Shown here one piece after another: positions 16,202 through 25,021 of a stretch of 64,000 bases of DNA. Both the position numbers and the translations under genes were made by a program. The number at the start of each line of letters is the position of its first letter. The stretch's first letter is position 1. The notes under the pieces are model-generated. The model saw nothing but the letters and a program-made list of their open reading frames with translations. It ran no database searches and was not told the DNA's origin. Source of the DNA: Rhizobium bangladeshense (GTDB taxonomy: Bacteria; Pseudomonadota; Alphaproteobacteria; Rhizobiales; Rhizobiaceae); the NCBI RefSeq assembly GCF_001662075.1, contig NZ_LYPL01000012.1:124001-188000 (forward strand), in the 5' to 3' direction.

Positions 16202-17296
16202 CGGACTGACGCCGAGCATCGATCGAACGGTCACGGCGGCGGCCATCAAGTCGCGCCAGTTGCGGATTTCGCCATTCGCCCCGTAGGCAAGGATTTCCGG
16301 GCAGGCCTGCAGAACCAGGCCGAGGGGGAAGGATTTCAGCCCGCCGGCATCATCGCGCGACCCCGGTCGACGACCTTGCCTCTCCTCCTGCCTGCCCGGA
16401 TGGGCAATCTCAGCCCTCCCCTCTTCCAGCGTCACGGCCCCTCGCCCATTGTCTTGCTCCGGCATCGCGCCCTGCTTCGTTTCGAAGCTTGGTTCAAATT
16501 CAGAGGTGGGTTCGGGGTTTGAATTCTGTATGTGACGCTCGATATAATCGGCATTGCCGCGCTGTTTTGTGGATTTAACTCGAATTTCCAGCCGGTTAAG
16601 GATATCCACCCTGAGCGCCGTCAATGCCTCTAGCAATTGTTCGAGCTGTGCCGTCGTCGGCGACCGGGGCAACCCCTCGACCAGATCCCGAAACTCCCGG
16701 TACAGGCCCTGCCAATCCCCCTGAACGTCTTCCTCGACAGCCGCTTCGATCAGCTTGGTGATATCGCGGCGGCAAAGCGTGATGCGTTCGCGCAGACGCT
16801 GAACATGCAGCCGCTCGGCCATCACCTCGGCGGCCAACTGTTCGATCTCCTCGGCGCGGGCAAGCAGCGGCGCCAGCGAGAAGCCGAAAGCGTCGTTGAC
16901 CTCCCCTGCCCTGTCCCTGCGGACATAACGCTTGCCGTTAGGGCTGTCCTTACGCAGCAGAAGCCCCGCCTCGACGAGTGCTGCAAGATGCCGCCGCACG
17001 GTCTGCTCGGCCATGCCGTGCGTTCTGAGCGACAGCTGGATATTCGACGGGAATACGATCAGGCCGTTTTCCTGAGCCAGCTCGTTCTTCGGATAAAAGC
17101 TCAGGAGCGCATTGAGCACGGCAAGCGCCCGATCGCTGATGCCGAGCAATGGCTTTGCTTCGCACAGCGTACGAAATAGCTTCCATTTGTCCACCGACTG
17201 ATCAGGCTTGATTTCACCCGCCATCACCTGGCTTGCGAGCATGCCAAACGTCATCGACCGCCGCCCGAACGGCGTCGTTATACTTCCGGTTTCCAT
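15992..17296 (-). CDS. repC: Replication initiator protein RepC
   Basis: 434 residues from the ATG at 17296 (a GTG at 17305 is an alternative). It starts METGSITTPFGRRSMTFGML and continues with VDKWKLFRTLCEAKPLLGIS, DRALAVLNALLSFYP, a winged-helix region (HGMAEQTVRRHLAALVEAGL) and NGKRYVRRDRAGEVNDAFGF. This order is diagnostic of RepC of repABC plasmids. RepC is the rate-limiting initiator and in known systems acts at an origin inside its own gene. It is the last gene of repABC, separated from repB by 199 bp holding the antisense RNA and parS. Confidence 0.96.
   Translation of the reverse strand: METGSITTPFGRRSMTFGMLASQVMAGEIKPDQSVDKWKLFRTLCEAKPLLGISDRALAVLNALLSFYPKNELAQENGLIVFPSNIQLSLRTHGMAEQTVRRHLAALVEAGLLLRKDSPNGKRYVRRDRAGEVNDAFGFSLAPLLARAEEIEQLAAEVMAERLHVQRLRERITLCRRDITKLIEAAVEEDVQGDWQGLYREFRDLVEGLPRSPTTAQLEQLLEALTALRVDILNRLEIRVKSTKQRGNADYIERHIQNSNPEPTSEFEPSFETKQGAMPEQDNGRGAVTLEEGRAEIAHPGRQEERQGRRPGSRDDAGGLKSFPLGLVLQACPEILAYGANGEIRNWRDLMAAAVTVRSMLGVSPSAYEEAANAMGPENAATVMACILERGGHINSAGGYLRDLTRRSEKGEFAIGPMLMALLRANAPAGRKTG
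16490..16610. other. AT-richer segment of repC, candidate oriV
   Basis: In characterised repABC plasmids the origin lies inside repC in an AT-rich stretch. This is the only clearly AT-richer part of the gene, including GATATAATCGG and GTTTTGTGGATTTAACTCG. Assignment is by analogy. Confidence 0.35.
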
Positions 17297-17353
17297 CTCT
17301 TCCACCTCGACGAGGCAAAAGAAATCCGCTCACCAAAACGGCGCCAAAAACTC

Positions 17354-17446
17354 TTGACAGCGATTCTCGGAAGTGCGATTCTCGGAGGTGTTCAAGACTA
17401 CGAGGAAAGCTTCCGTGACGGTGACGTTCGGGGGCTTTTTTCTTTT
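17354..17446 (+). ncRNA. repABC counter-transcribed RNA (ctRNA) with promoter and terminator
   Basis: On the plus strand, antisense to the repC leader, TTGACA (17354-17359) is followed 17 bp later by GATTCT (17377-17382). About 50 nt downstream a hairpin, AAGCTTCCG (17407-17415) with CGGGGGCTT (17429-17437), runs into TTTTTTCTTTT. This is the position, size and orientation of the incompatibility RNA that represses repC in repABC plasmids. The transcript would run roughly 17389-17441. The promoter is embedded in a 15-bp tandem repeat (17361-17390). Confidence 0.8.
17361..17390. repeat. 15-bp tandem direct repeat at ctRNA promoter
   Basis: CGATTCTCGGAAGTG (17361-17375) is followed directly by CGATTCTCGGAGGTG (17376-17390), 14 of 15 bases identical. 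It spans the spacer and -10 region of the ctRNA promoter. Confidence 0.8.
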
Positions 17447-17466
17447 GCGCGTTATCTCCTATCCGA

Positions 17467-17482
17467 ATTGTCAGCTGACAAT
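17467..17482. promoter_or_regulatory. parS-like centromere palindrome, copy 1
   Basis: ATTGTCAGCTGACAAT is a perfect 16-bp palindrome between repB and the ctRNA. An identical copy lies upstream of repA (19842-19857). Size and GC-centred palindrome match RepB-binding parS sites of repABC plasmids. Confidence 0.8.
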
Positions 17483-17495
17483 CGGTCTAACTGCC

Positions 17496-18485
17496 TCATT
17501 TTCCCTCATTTTCCTCTTCGAACTCGGCGGCGAGGCCAACCAACCGCTGAGCCAGGAATTCTGAAAACGCCGCCGATTTGACGGTAATGCGAAAGGTTTT
17601 CCCGGACCGGGTCACCGAAGCAAGTTGCCTGCCGCCTTGGGTGCGAAGCGTTTGCTCGGCCCGCTGCGGTGCGCTCTTTTCCTCAAGCGCCTTCCAGATG
17701 GCGTCGAAGCGGCTATTGCTCTCCAGCGTTTGGAAAGCGGCGGCACCAATTGCGGCGCGCGCCTTCTTCTGACCGCCTGCCTCCCTGAATTTCTCGGCAA
17801 AGGCCAACCAGCGCGGACGCCCCACTTTGGGTGCCGGCCCGATGGCAAGAATGATCTCGGGGTCGATTGTCTGCGCCACCTGCAGCAGCCTCGACGTTTC
17901 CGGCTTGTCCGTCGCCAGCGCCTGGGCAATCATGTCGCGGCTGAAGCCGTGTTCATCCATGCGCCGCGCAAACAGCGCCCGTTCGATGAAGCTTAAGTCG
18001 ACGCGCGGGCCGTTTTCCTGACCCTGTGCCAGGATTAGTTCTTCATCCGTCAACTTGCGCACCACGGCCTTGACGGGAACCCCGATCTCCGCCGCTGCGC
18101 GCAGCCGCCTATGGCCGTAGGCGGCCTGGTAATGCCCGGCCTTGACCGGATCCGGCCGCACCAGGATCGGAACCTGCTGTCCGCTTTCCTGGATCGATTG
18201 CTTCAGCCGCTCGAACTCCGGGTCCTTGTCGACCGGGATGCGGTCGCGGATAAAGGACATCTCGACGGCAGCCGGATCGATCTCCAGCACCTTGTCGCCG
18301 GAGGCCAGCGATTCCCGCAGCGCCTTGGCGGCTGCCGCTTCCTCACCCAACCGTCCGAGCGACAGGTTCATCGCCTTGACCGCTCCCGATGGGCGATGCG
18401 GCGGCGGCGCTCCCGGCGCCTCCGGCCGTGCCGGCTCAACAGCGCCGACCATGCTCTTCAGGATATCGCGACCTTTTGGGCTCAT
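17496..18485 (-). CDS. repB: Plasmid partitioning protein RepB (ParB family)
   Basis: 329 residues from the ATG at 18485, which overlaps the repA stop (ATGA). The ParB core is clear: IPVDKDPEFERLKQSIQESG, GQQVPILVRPDP, YQAAYGHRRLRAAAEIG, ILAQGQENGPRVDLSFIERA and the helix-turn-helix around FSRDMIAQALATDKPETSRL. RepB binds parS and works with RepA to segregate the plasmid. The basic N-terminus and about 330-residue length are normal for RepB. Confidence 0.96.
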   Translation of the reverse strand: MSPKGRDILKSMVGAVEPARPEAPGAPPPHRPSGAVKAMNLSLGRLGEEAAAAKALRESLASGDKVLEIDPAAVEMSFIRDRIPVDKDPEFERLKQSIQESGQQVPILVRPDPVKAGHYQAAYGHRRLRAAAEIGVPVKAVVRKLTDEELILAQGQENGPRVDLSFIERALFARRMDEHGFSRDMIAQALATDKPETSRLLQVAQTIDPEIILAIGPAPKVGRPRWLAFAEKFREAGGQKKARAAIGAAAFQTLESNSRFDAIWKALEEKSAPQRAEQTLRTQGGRQLASVTRSGKTFRITVKSAAFSEFLAQRLVGLAAEFEEENEGK

Positions 18486-19699
18486 GTCCTGCTCCATGCA
18501 CTGCGAATGAGTTGCTCGACCTCGGCATTGACATTGTCGACGGATTCGACGCCGCGGTCATAGGTCTGGCGATGCATCGTCTCGCGTCCGGCCTCGTAGA
18601 TCGTCTGCTTGGACAGGCCTGCATCCGAAACCGCCGTTGACTTGACCATCATCGAGGTAAGTACACGTTCGCCGAACAGGCTGCGCAGGAAGGCGACGAT
18701 CTGCGCCTGCGGTCCGTCATTGGCCTCATAACGAGTGATCAAATAGCGCATCCAGTCATAATCGAGATTGCCGCCAGCCTGCTTGACCACGGACAGAAGG
18801 TCGGAGGTCATCGTCAGGAACTGGTTCATCGAGGCTACGTCGAGCATCTGCGGATGGACGGTGATGAGCACGGAGGTGGCGGCGCAGAGAGCCGACAGCG
18901 TCAGGAAGCCGAGGGTAGGGGGGCAATCGATGATGACGACATCGTAGCTCTGCTCCAATGAATGCAGCGCATTGCCGACCCGCATGAAGAACATGTCCTT
19001 GTCGTCGCGGTTGGTATCGGCCAGCGCCTTGGGAGTATCGTGTTCGAACTCGTGCAGTTCGAGATTGCCGGGGATGAGATCGAGACCGGGGAAATAGGTC
19101 TGGCGGACGATGTCGGCGACGTCGCGTCGTGTCTCGTCATACTTGATGGCGCCGTAGAGCGTCTCGTTTTCGCCGACATCGAATTCCGGCTGATATCCGA
19201 GCATCGCCGACATCGATGCCTGCGGATCGAGGTCGACGGCAAGGACGCGGTAGCCGCGAAGCGCCAGGAACTGCGCCAGATGGATGGATGTCGTCGTCTT
19301 GCCGGAGCCCCCCTTGAAATTCGTGACGGCGATCACCTGCAGATGGTCGCCCGGCCGGCGCATCGGCAGATAGGATGGTTTGGTGCGCCCGAGATGCTGG
19401 CGCATCGCGTGAATTTCTTCGAGCGAGAACACCCGGCGGCCGGCGGCCGTCTTTTCGGGATTGATGCTTTCCACCTGGGCGGCGAGGTGGCGAACATAGC
19501 TGTCGGTGACCCCCAGCAGTTTGGCCGTCTCGGTGCTGCTGAACCGCCGCAGCGATTTACGGGCATCGGGGGAAAACAACCGCTCGAACAGCACCTGCAA
19601 CTGGCTGCTGAGCATCGTCGAGTCCTGCGCAATCGTCTCGTCGATCGAGACCTGACTCGCTCTTTTGGCTTTCTCAACAATCGCGGCCTTGGTCGGCAT
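18482..19699 (-). CDS. repA: Plasmid partitioning protein RepA (ParA family ATPase)
   Basis: 405 residues. An N-terminal HTH region (LRRFSSTETAKLLGVTDSYV) precedes the deviant Walker A motif FKGGSGKTTTSIHLAQ, the switch motif VLAVDLDPQASMS and Walker B VVIIDCPPTLGFL. It is the ATPase that drives partition with RepB and, in characterised systems, represses the repABC promoter. It is the first gene of the minus-strand operon repA-repB-repC. Length and domain order are normal. Confidence 0.96.
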   Translation of the reverse strand: MPTKAAIVEKAKRASQVSIDETIAQDSTMLSSQLQVLFERLFSPDARKSLRRFSSTETAKLLGVTDSYVRHLAAQVESINPEKTAAGRRVFSLEEIHAMRQHLGRTKPSYLPMRRPGDHLQVIAVTNFKGGSGKTTTSIHLAQFLALRGYRVLAVDLDPQASMSAMLGYQPEFDVGENETLYGAIKYDETRRDVADIVRQTYFPGLDLIPGNLELHEFEHDTPKALADTNRDDKDMFFMRVGNALHSLEQSYDVVIIDCPPTLGFLTLSALCAATSVLITVHPQMLDVASMNQFLTMTSDLLSVVKQAGGNLDYDWMRYLITRYEANDGPQAQIVAFLRSLFGERVLTSMMVKSTAVSDAGLSKQTIYEAGRETMHRQTYDRGVESVDNVNAEVEQLIRSAWSRT

Positions 19700-19735
19700 T
19701 CACGCAAATCCTGATAAATCGGGTAATTTTGCGCA

Positions 19736-19764
19736 AATGATCGTGAGTCTGGTGATTCCGTCAA
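19736..19764 (-). promoter_or_regulatory. Candidate repABC promoter
   Basis: On the minus strand TTGACG (19764-19759) and ATCATT (19741-19736) are spaced 17 bp, 37 bp upstream of the repA ATG. The -10 is a weak match. Confidence 0.4.
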
Positions 19765-19841
19765 GCGATTTCTTGGTTAGCCAATCAATAACAAACCGGA
19801 TTCGACGAAAAAATCACGTGGAATTCCGGAATCTTAGCGAA

Positions 19842-19857
19842 ATTGTCAGCTGACAAT
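19842..19857. promoter_or_regulatory. parS-like centromere palindrome, copy 2
   Basis: Identical to the site at 17467-17482 (ATTGTCAGCTGACAAT), about 145 bp upstream of repA. Together the two sites flank repAB and could bring RepB to the operon promoter. In the rest of 19858-20582 I see only a short direct repeat TATTTACC (20498-20505 and 20509-20516) and no convincing gene. Confidence 0.75.
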
Positions 19858-20582
19858 GACGCCGGGACCGCATCTGCCGAAGCCGGCCGAACCGCCAAAC
19901 CTCATTGCCGGCTCATCGCGGACTGGTTCCCTCGCTCGGCAACGGCACGACCGCCCGACTGAGGATGCCGTTTCTCACTTACAAACAGACGAACGGTACA
20001 GGCTTTCGGCCTCCAGCCCGCGGACGGGTTCATTGCCGGAGGACTTGTCATTTGCGTCTTGGGCTTCGGGATTGCGGCGTGACGGGGCAAGGCCGAGCAT
20101 TTGTTCGAGACGACCGGCATTGAGCGGTGCGCTTATTCCCTTGAAGTTCATCTTCCATCTTTCGTCTGCGTATGGGCTTGCGAGGAGCCACAGAGATAAG
20201 CGCATTTCGAACCTGTGGAGAACTGCCCGCCGGCGTTATCACCATCTTTTCGATTCAAAGTCGGAAAAGGGAGGGGAGGGGGAGCGCGCCTGCAATATGG
20301 GGGGCAGGATTGCCCGGACAAAGATGATAAAAGCTCCTGCTAGGCGAATCAGGTGCCGCTGGATATGCTCGCCGGTAATAGACCAGATGAATGATTGCCG
20401 CTCTCCCAGCCCAGCCGATCTGCATATTTTGCTACAAACGAAAACGTCTCTAGCGGAACTTATGAGCGGCTTCACTTCCGTCTGCTAAATTCCTCCTTAT
20501 TTACCGACTATTTACCATAAGCCTGCTGCCATGTCTGCGCCAGCCTTGGAGCTCGGAGACATGGCCAGCCGCTATCGCGCCT

Positions 20583-21656
20583 TCATCCCTCGCGATTGGT
20601 AAAATGAGCATTGCCCAGGCCCGTGCCGATTGTCAGCACCGCCCATCTCGACACGTCGTGCATGAAGGAGATTTGCGACAATCCCTGCACGACGGCGTCA
20701 TTGTGCATCATCACGAATGTGCTGTGGTCACCGATCTCGGGAATGGCCTTTATGAGCGCGGCGGGGAGATTGAAGCTGTCGCTTTCCCAATTCCCGCCCG
20801 GCAGGTTCTGCCCACCGCGTTCGATCGAGCCGTCGGCCTTGATGATGCCGGGACAGCCGATCCCGATAATCGGCGCCGGTTTCAGATTGGCTTTTTCTGC
20901 CTTGTCGATCAGACCCTGCAACATCGCCGCCAGCTTCTCTATCGTCGCACTGCGGCTCGGCTCATCGTTGGCATGTCGCCAGATGACCGATTCCCAGACG
21001 CGCGCATCGGCAAAATCCGGCCCTTTTTCCTTTCCGAATTCGACGACGCCGGCGCGGACGTTGGTGCCGCCGATATCGACGGCCAGCATCGCCTCGTAGC
21101 CTTTGAACATCCAGGGCGGCATGAGATGCACGGAGCCGATCAGTCCCGCCTCGTCCGGATGGTGGACGATCGGCACGACCTCGATATTGATGCCCGCCGC
21201 CTTGAGAAGAACCATGGTCCTGGCGATCGTCAGCTCCCCGAAGCGGCTTTGCCTGAAGCCGCCGCCGACCACAATGCGCTCGGTCTTGCCCCAACGCTTG
21301 TCCTTCAGAAATTTTCCGATCACATCGGCAAAGGCCTGCGCGAAATCCTCCACCGCACCCATGACCAGTGCGGCGGCCTCCATATCGTCTCCCTTCAGCA
21401 GAGCCTCGATCTTTTTCTTGGAAAGCTTTGCTGTTGCAACCTTGCCGATCGGATCGTCTCCGAACTTGCGGACATGTTTTCTCCAATCCTCGAGCTTCTG
21501 CTGAAAGGTTTCCTTGTTGGCGTTGTCGCCGACGAAACCGTTCTTGTCGCGCAGTTCGTTGTTGTAGTCGTCGATGGTCACCAGCGGCAGAATAGTCGCA
21601 CCATGCGCCAATGGCGCATTGACCTCCTCGCTATGCTTGGACCTGCTTTTGGCCAT
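20583..21656 (-). CDS. ROK-family sugar kinase-like protein, apparently circularly permuted
   Basis: 357 residues. The first 180 residues resemble the usual C-terminal lobe of ROK kinases (ERIVVGGGFRQSRFGELTIA, then VPIVHHPDEAGLIGSVHLMP). The usual N-terminal lobe follows, with phosphate-binding AVDIGGTNVRAGVVEF, IGIGCPGIIKADGSIERG, the substrate/catalytic region VMMHNDAVVQGL and LTIGTGLGNAHF at the very end. So lobe order is reversed relative to the family, and the usual zinc CxCGxxGC motif is absent. It is divergent from otsB, 118 bp away, suggesting sugar metabolism. The ATG at 21656 has AAAGG upstream; longer starts lack homology. Confidence 0.8.
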   Translation of the reverse strand: MAKSRSKHSEEVNAPLAHGATILPLVTIDDYNNELRDKNGFVGDNANKETFQQKLEDWRKHVRKFGDDPIGKVATAKLSKKKIEALLKGDDMEAAALVMGAVEDFAQAFADVIGKFLKDKRWGKTERIVVGGGFRQSRFGELTIARTMVLLKAAGINIEVVPIVHHPDEAGLIGSVHLMPPWMFKGYEAMLAVDIGGTNVRAGVVEFGKEKGPDFADARVWESVIWRHANDEPSRSATIEKLAAMLQGLIDKAEKANLKPAPIIGIGCPGIIKADGSIERGGQNLPGGNWESDSFNLPAALIKAIPEIGDHSTFVMMHNDAVVQGLSQISFMHDVSRWAVLTIGTGLGNAHFTNREG

Positions 21657-21774
21657 CAATGTACCTTTTACGGTGGGAGTGCTTGGACGGGCGGCCAGAT
21701 AAAACGCCGACTTGCCTCTGGATGTTCCCGACTGCCGAGTCATCTTGTCGTTGCCGGCCCGCGACCTAGCTTCA

Positions 21775-22557
21775 ATGATTGCAGGATTGGAGAATGCCGT
21801 GCAGGACGACACCGCCACACAGGAAATGCTTTCATTGGTTTTGGACGAGCCGGAGCGCTGGGCAATGTTTCTCGACATCGACGGAACGCTGCTCAATCTC
21901 GCGCCCACGCCGGATGCGATCGAAGTCCCGGAGGCTCTTCCCGGACAGCTTCACCGCCTGTCGAACAAGCTTGGCGGCGCCCTGGCGCTGGTGACCGGAC
22001 GATCGCTTGCCTATGCGGACGCACTGTTTAAACCCTTTGCATTTCCGACAGCGGGCCTGCATGGCGCCGAGATCAGAAGTGCCGCTGGAATGCACACGCT
22101 TGAGGCGACACCCGAGTTTCAGGCTCTGAAACATGCCCTGACCGCCGAAGCTGAGCACTATCCAGGAGTGCTGATCGAGGACAAGGGTGCCGCCGTTGCC
22201 GCCCATTACCGGCTCGCGCCCGAATATGAAAAAGTGCTCGAAGAGCGCATGCATCACTATGCCAAGCTCGCCGGGCCGAACTGGGCGCTGCAGCTCGGCA
22301 AGATGGTCTTCGAGCTGCGGCCGGCACGCTCAAGCAAGGGTGATGCCCTGGAGCGGTTTTTTCAGTCCGACCCGTTCAAGGACCGCTGCCCGATCACCAT
22401 CGGCGATGATCTGACCGACGAGTCGATGTTTGCGATCGCCAATGCCCGCGGCGGCGTTTCCGTACGCGTCGGGGCGATCGGCGCTCCGAGCTGCGCCACG
22501 AGCCGGCTGTCTTCGGCTGCGCTGGTCAGGAACGTCATCGCTGCCCTGGCGGCCTGA
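21775..22557 (+). CDS. otsB: Trehalose-6-phosphate phosphatase
   Basis: HAD-superfamily phosphatase of about 260 residues. Motif I is FLDIDGTLLNLAPTPDAI, followed by GGALALVTGRSL (motif II), AGLHGAEIRSAAG, the lysine of motif III in VFELRPARSSKGDALE and motif IV ITIGDDLTDESMF. It should release trehalose from trehalose 6-phosphate, the osmoprotectant step. The start is ambiguous: ATG 21775 is used, a TTG at 21712 is longer, and a GTG at 21799 has GGAG at good spacing. No otsA lies in the window. Confidence 0.9.
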   Translation: MIAGLENAVQDDTATQEMLSLVLDEPERWAMFLDIDGTLLNLAPTPDAIEVPEALPGQLHRLSNKLGGALALVTGRSLAYADALFKPFAFPTAGLHGAEIRSAAGMHTLEATPEFQALKHALTAEAEHYPGVLIEDKGAAVAAHYRLAPEYEKVLEERMHHYAKLAGPNWALQLGKMVFELRPARSSKGDALERFFQSDPFKDRCPITIGDDLTDESMFAIANARGGVSVRVGAIGAPSCATSRLSSAALVRNVIAALAA

Positions 22558-22759
22558 CATAGGTCTTTGGGCGATCTCCGATCCGGATTGCCGTCGTCTT
22601 TTGCACCGCCTGCGCGGGGTCAACCATCAAAAAAGTATCGGATTTGACCGTGAATCGTGGTGGCAGGCGCGAAACGAGATCACTACACTCCGCTCAACAA
22701 TAAAGCCAAAAAGGGAACTTGGCGGGTGGGCTTGGAACCCGTCCTCGGAGGAGGAAACG

Positions 22760-23644
22760 ATGGAACCTGACTTGGAAGTCGTTCAGATCCGGCCGGGCGA
22801 ATCTTTCGCAACGAAGGCCCACGGTTATCCTTATCATACGGTTCGCTGGCATTTTCATCCGGAATACGAGTTGCATCTCGTCGTGGCGACGACCGGTCGA
22901 TATTTCGTCGGTGATTTCATCGGGGAGTTCGAACCGGGCAATCTCGTGCTTGCCGGCCCCAATCTTCCCCACAACTGGATCAGCGACGTCCCCAAGGGAT
23001 CGAGCATTCCGCTTCGATGCCAGCTTATTCAGTTCAGCGAAAATTTCATCAGCGATACGATGAAGGTGCTGGCCGAACTCGGCCCCTTCGAGCCGGTCCT
23101 CGAAGCGTCCCGCCGCGGCGTGCTCTTCGGCGCCGAGACCAGCCGGCAGGTCGCGCCGCTGATGAACGAGGTGCAGCAGGCGCAAGGCGTGCGTCGCATC
23201 GAGCTCTTCATGATGATCGTCGGCCTGCTCAGCCGGGCGCAGGATGCCCAGATTCTCGCCAGCCCAAGCTATCTACCCGATCCATCCGGCTACATGTCGG
23301 CCGGCATCAACAAGGCACTCGCCTATATCAGGGAGAACCTGACCAAATCCTTCGACGAAGCCGATCTTGCCGGGATTGCCGGACAGTCCACCGGCGCCTT
23401 TTCGCGCGCCTTTCGCCGCCACACCGGCATGTCGCTCGTGCAATATGTGAAACGCCTGCGCATCAACCTCGCCTGTCAGATCCTGATGAGCGACGATCAC
23501 GCATCGATCACCGATATCTGCTTCGAGGTCGGTTTCAACAATCTATCCAATTTCAACCGCCAGTTCCTCGCGGAAAAGGGCATGACGCCCTCCCGCTTCC
23601 GACGATTGCTGGGCGACAATATCAACGTGGTCAAGGCGGCGTAA
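22760..23644 (+). CDS. AraC-family transcriptional regulator
   Basis: 294 residues with GGAGGAGG just upstream of the ATG. The N-terminal cupin-type sensor domain contains WHFHPEYELHLVV and GNLVLAGPNLPHNW, the C-terminal 100 residues two helix-turn-helix motifs (FDEADLAGIAGQSTGAFSRA; ASITDICFEVGFNNLSNFNR). It precedes, in the same direction, the XylF-type transporter operon and is likely its activator in response to a sugar or polyol. The 23645-23875 gap would hold its target site; I could not define one. Confidence 0.9.
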   Translation: MEPDLEVVQIRPGESFATKAHGYPYHTVRWHFHPEYELHLVVATTGRYFVGDFIGEFEPGNLVLAGPNLPHNWISDVPKGSSIPLRCQLIQFSENFISDTMKVLAELGPFEPVLEASRRGVLFGAETSRQVAPLMNEVQQAQGVRRIELFMMIVGLLSRAQDAQILASPSYLPDPSGYMSAGINKALAYIRENLTKSFDEADLAGIAGQSTGAFSRAFRRHTGMSLVQYVKRLRINLACQILMSDDHASITDICFEVGFNNLSNFNRQFLAEKGMTPSRFRRLLGDNINVVKAA

Positions 23645-23881
23645 GGGCGCCGGACGAGCACGGTTCCGGGTAAGGAAGCAACCATCCGCCGAAGAAGGCG
23701 ATAGGGAGGACGGGAGGAGGGACAAAACTGACACTGGTTTGAGCGCGAACACGCAATGAGCGGTTCGCGAGAGTAGACGCTTGTCCTCAGAAAACTAAAC
23801 CGCCGGGACAGGCGAGGCGGCTCGTTCAGAGAACACCGCAACGACGAAACTACACAAGTTTTCCAATGGGAGGATATGGAA

Positions 23882-24949
23882 ATGATGAAGTTCTCGACAA
23901 AAGCGGCAGGCGCGGCAACACTTGTCCTGTCATTGCTCGGCAGTGCTTCCGCCTTCGCGCAAAGCGCCGTTGCGGATGCGACGGTCGCATTCCTTATGCC
24001 TGACCAGGGCTCGACCCGTTACGAAGAGCATGACCATCCGGGCTTCGTCGCGGAGATGAAAAAGCTCTGCGCCTCATGCAAGGTCATCTATCAGAATGCC
24101 GATGCCGATATCGCCAAACAGCAGCAGCAATTCAATTCGGCCATCACCCAGGGCGCCAAGGTCATCGTGCTCGATCCGGTGGATTCGGCAGCCGCCGCAT
24201 CTCTGGTCCAGCTCGCCCAGAGCCAGGGCGTCAAGGTCATCGCCTATGACCGTCCGATCCCGAAGGGCAAGGCCGATTTCTACGTCTCCTTTGACAACAA
24301 GGCGATCGGCAAGGCGATCGCGGAATCGCTCGTCCGGCATCTGAAGGCGAAGAACGTGCCGACCGACGGCGGCGGCATTCTGCAGATCAATGGTTCACCG
24401 ACCGATGCGGCCGCCGGGCTGATCAAGGACGGCATTCACGAGGGTCTCGCCAGCGGCGGCTACAAGACGCTAGCCGAATTCGACACGCCGAACTGGCAGC
24501 CGGCGAATGCGCAGCAATGGGCGGCCGGCCAGATCACCCGCTTCGGCAAACAGATCGTCGGCGTCGTCGCCGCCAATGACGGTACCGGCGGTGGCGCCAT
24601 CGCCGCCTTCAAGGCCGCCGGTGTCGATCCCGTGCCGCCGGTGACCGGCAATGACGCGACGATCGCCGCGTTGCAGCTGATCATATCGGGGGATCAGTAC
24701 AACACGATCTCCAAGCCGAGCGAAATCGTCGCAGCGGCCGCGGCCAACGTCGCCGTCAAGCTCCTGGCAGGAGAGACGATCAAGGCGGAGATGACGCTTT
24801 ACGACACGCCGGCACAGCTCTTCGTGCCAGCTGTCGTCACCGCCGAAAACCTCAAGGCCGAGATCATCGACAAGAAGATCAACACGGCCGAGGAGCTGTG
24901 CACCGGCCGTTATGCCGACGGCTGCAAGAAGCTCGGCATCACCAAGTAA
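23882..24949 (+). CDS. Sugar ABC transporter substrate-binding protein (XylF-like)
   Basis: 355 residues. The ATG at 23882 is preferred because GGAGG lies 8 bp upstream; the ATG at 23876 is too close. A signal peptide ends near ASAFAQ. The mature part has the family-2/XylF pattern: VAFLMPDQGSTRYEEHDHPG, VIVLDPVDSAAAASLV, GVKVIAYDRPI, YVSFDNKAIGKAIA and VAANDGTGGGAIAAF. A C-terminal pair of cysteines (LCTGRYADGC) is typical of XylF. It should bind a pentose or related sugar. A strong hairpin follows it. Confidence 0.9.
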   Translation: MMKFSTKAAGAATLVLSLLGSASAFAQSAVADATVAFLMPDQGSTRYEEHDHPGFVAEMKKLCASCKVIYQNADADIAKQQQQFNSAITQGAKVIVLDPVDSAAAASLVQLAQSQGVKVIAYDRPIPKGKADFYVSFDNKAIGKAIAESLVRHLKAKNVPTDGGGILQINGSPTDAAAGLIKDGIHEGLASGGYKTLAEFDTPNWQPANAQQWAAGQITRFGKQIVGVVAANDGTGGGAIAAFKAAGVDPVPPVTGNDATIAALQLIISGDQYNTISKPSEIVAAAAANVAVKLLAGETIKAEMTLYDTPAQLFVPAVVTAENLKAEIIDKKINTAEELCTGRYADGCKKLGITK

Positions 24950-24962
24950 TCGAGCCAAGGGA

Positions 24963-24990
24963 AAGCGCGGCCGGATCGCCGGCCGCGCTT
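24963..24990 (+). other. Intercistronic hairpin after XylF-like gene
   Basis: Perfect 12-bp stem AAGCGCGGCCGG (24963-24974) / CCGGCCGCGCTT (24979-24990) with loop ATCG, between the binding protein and ATPase genes. Followed only by CCGGTTTTCG, so probably a stabiliser or leaky terminator. Confidence 0.7.
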
Positions 24991-25021
24991 CCGGTTTTCG
25001 CTTCTTCTGAAAGGCCAGGCG

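Noticed and set aside
19856..20488. Open frames between repA and the ROK gene, including one of 210 codons and a minus-strand frame starting near 20154
   Set aside because: No ribosome site with proper spacing, no motif, composition unlike neighbouring genes; the region is more likely non-coding control DNA upstream of repA.
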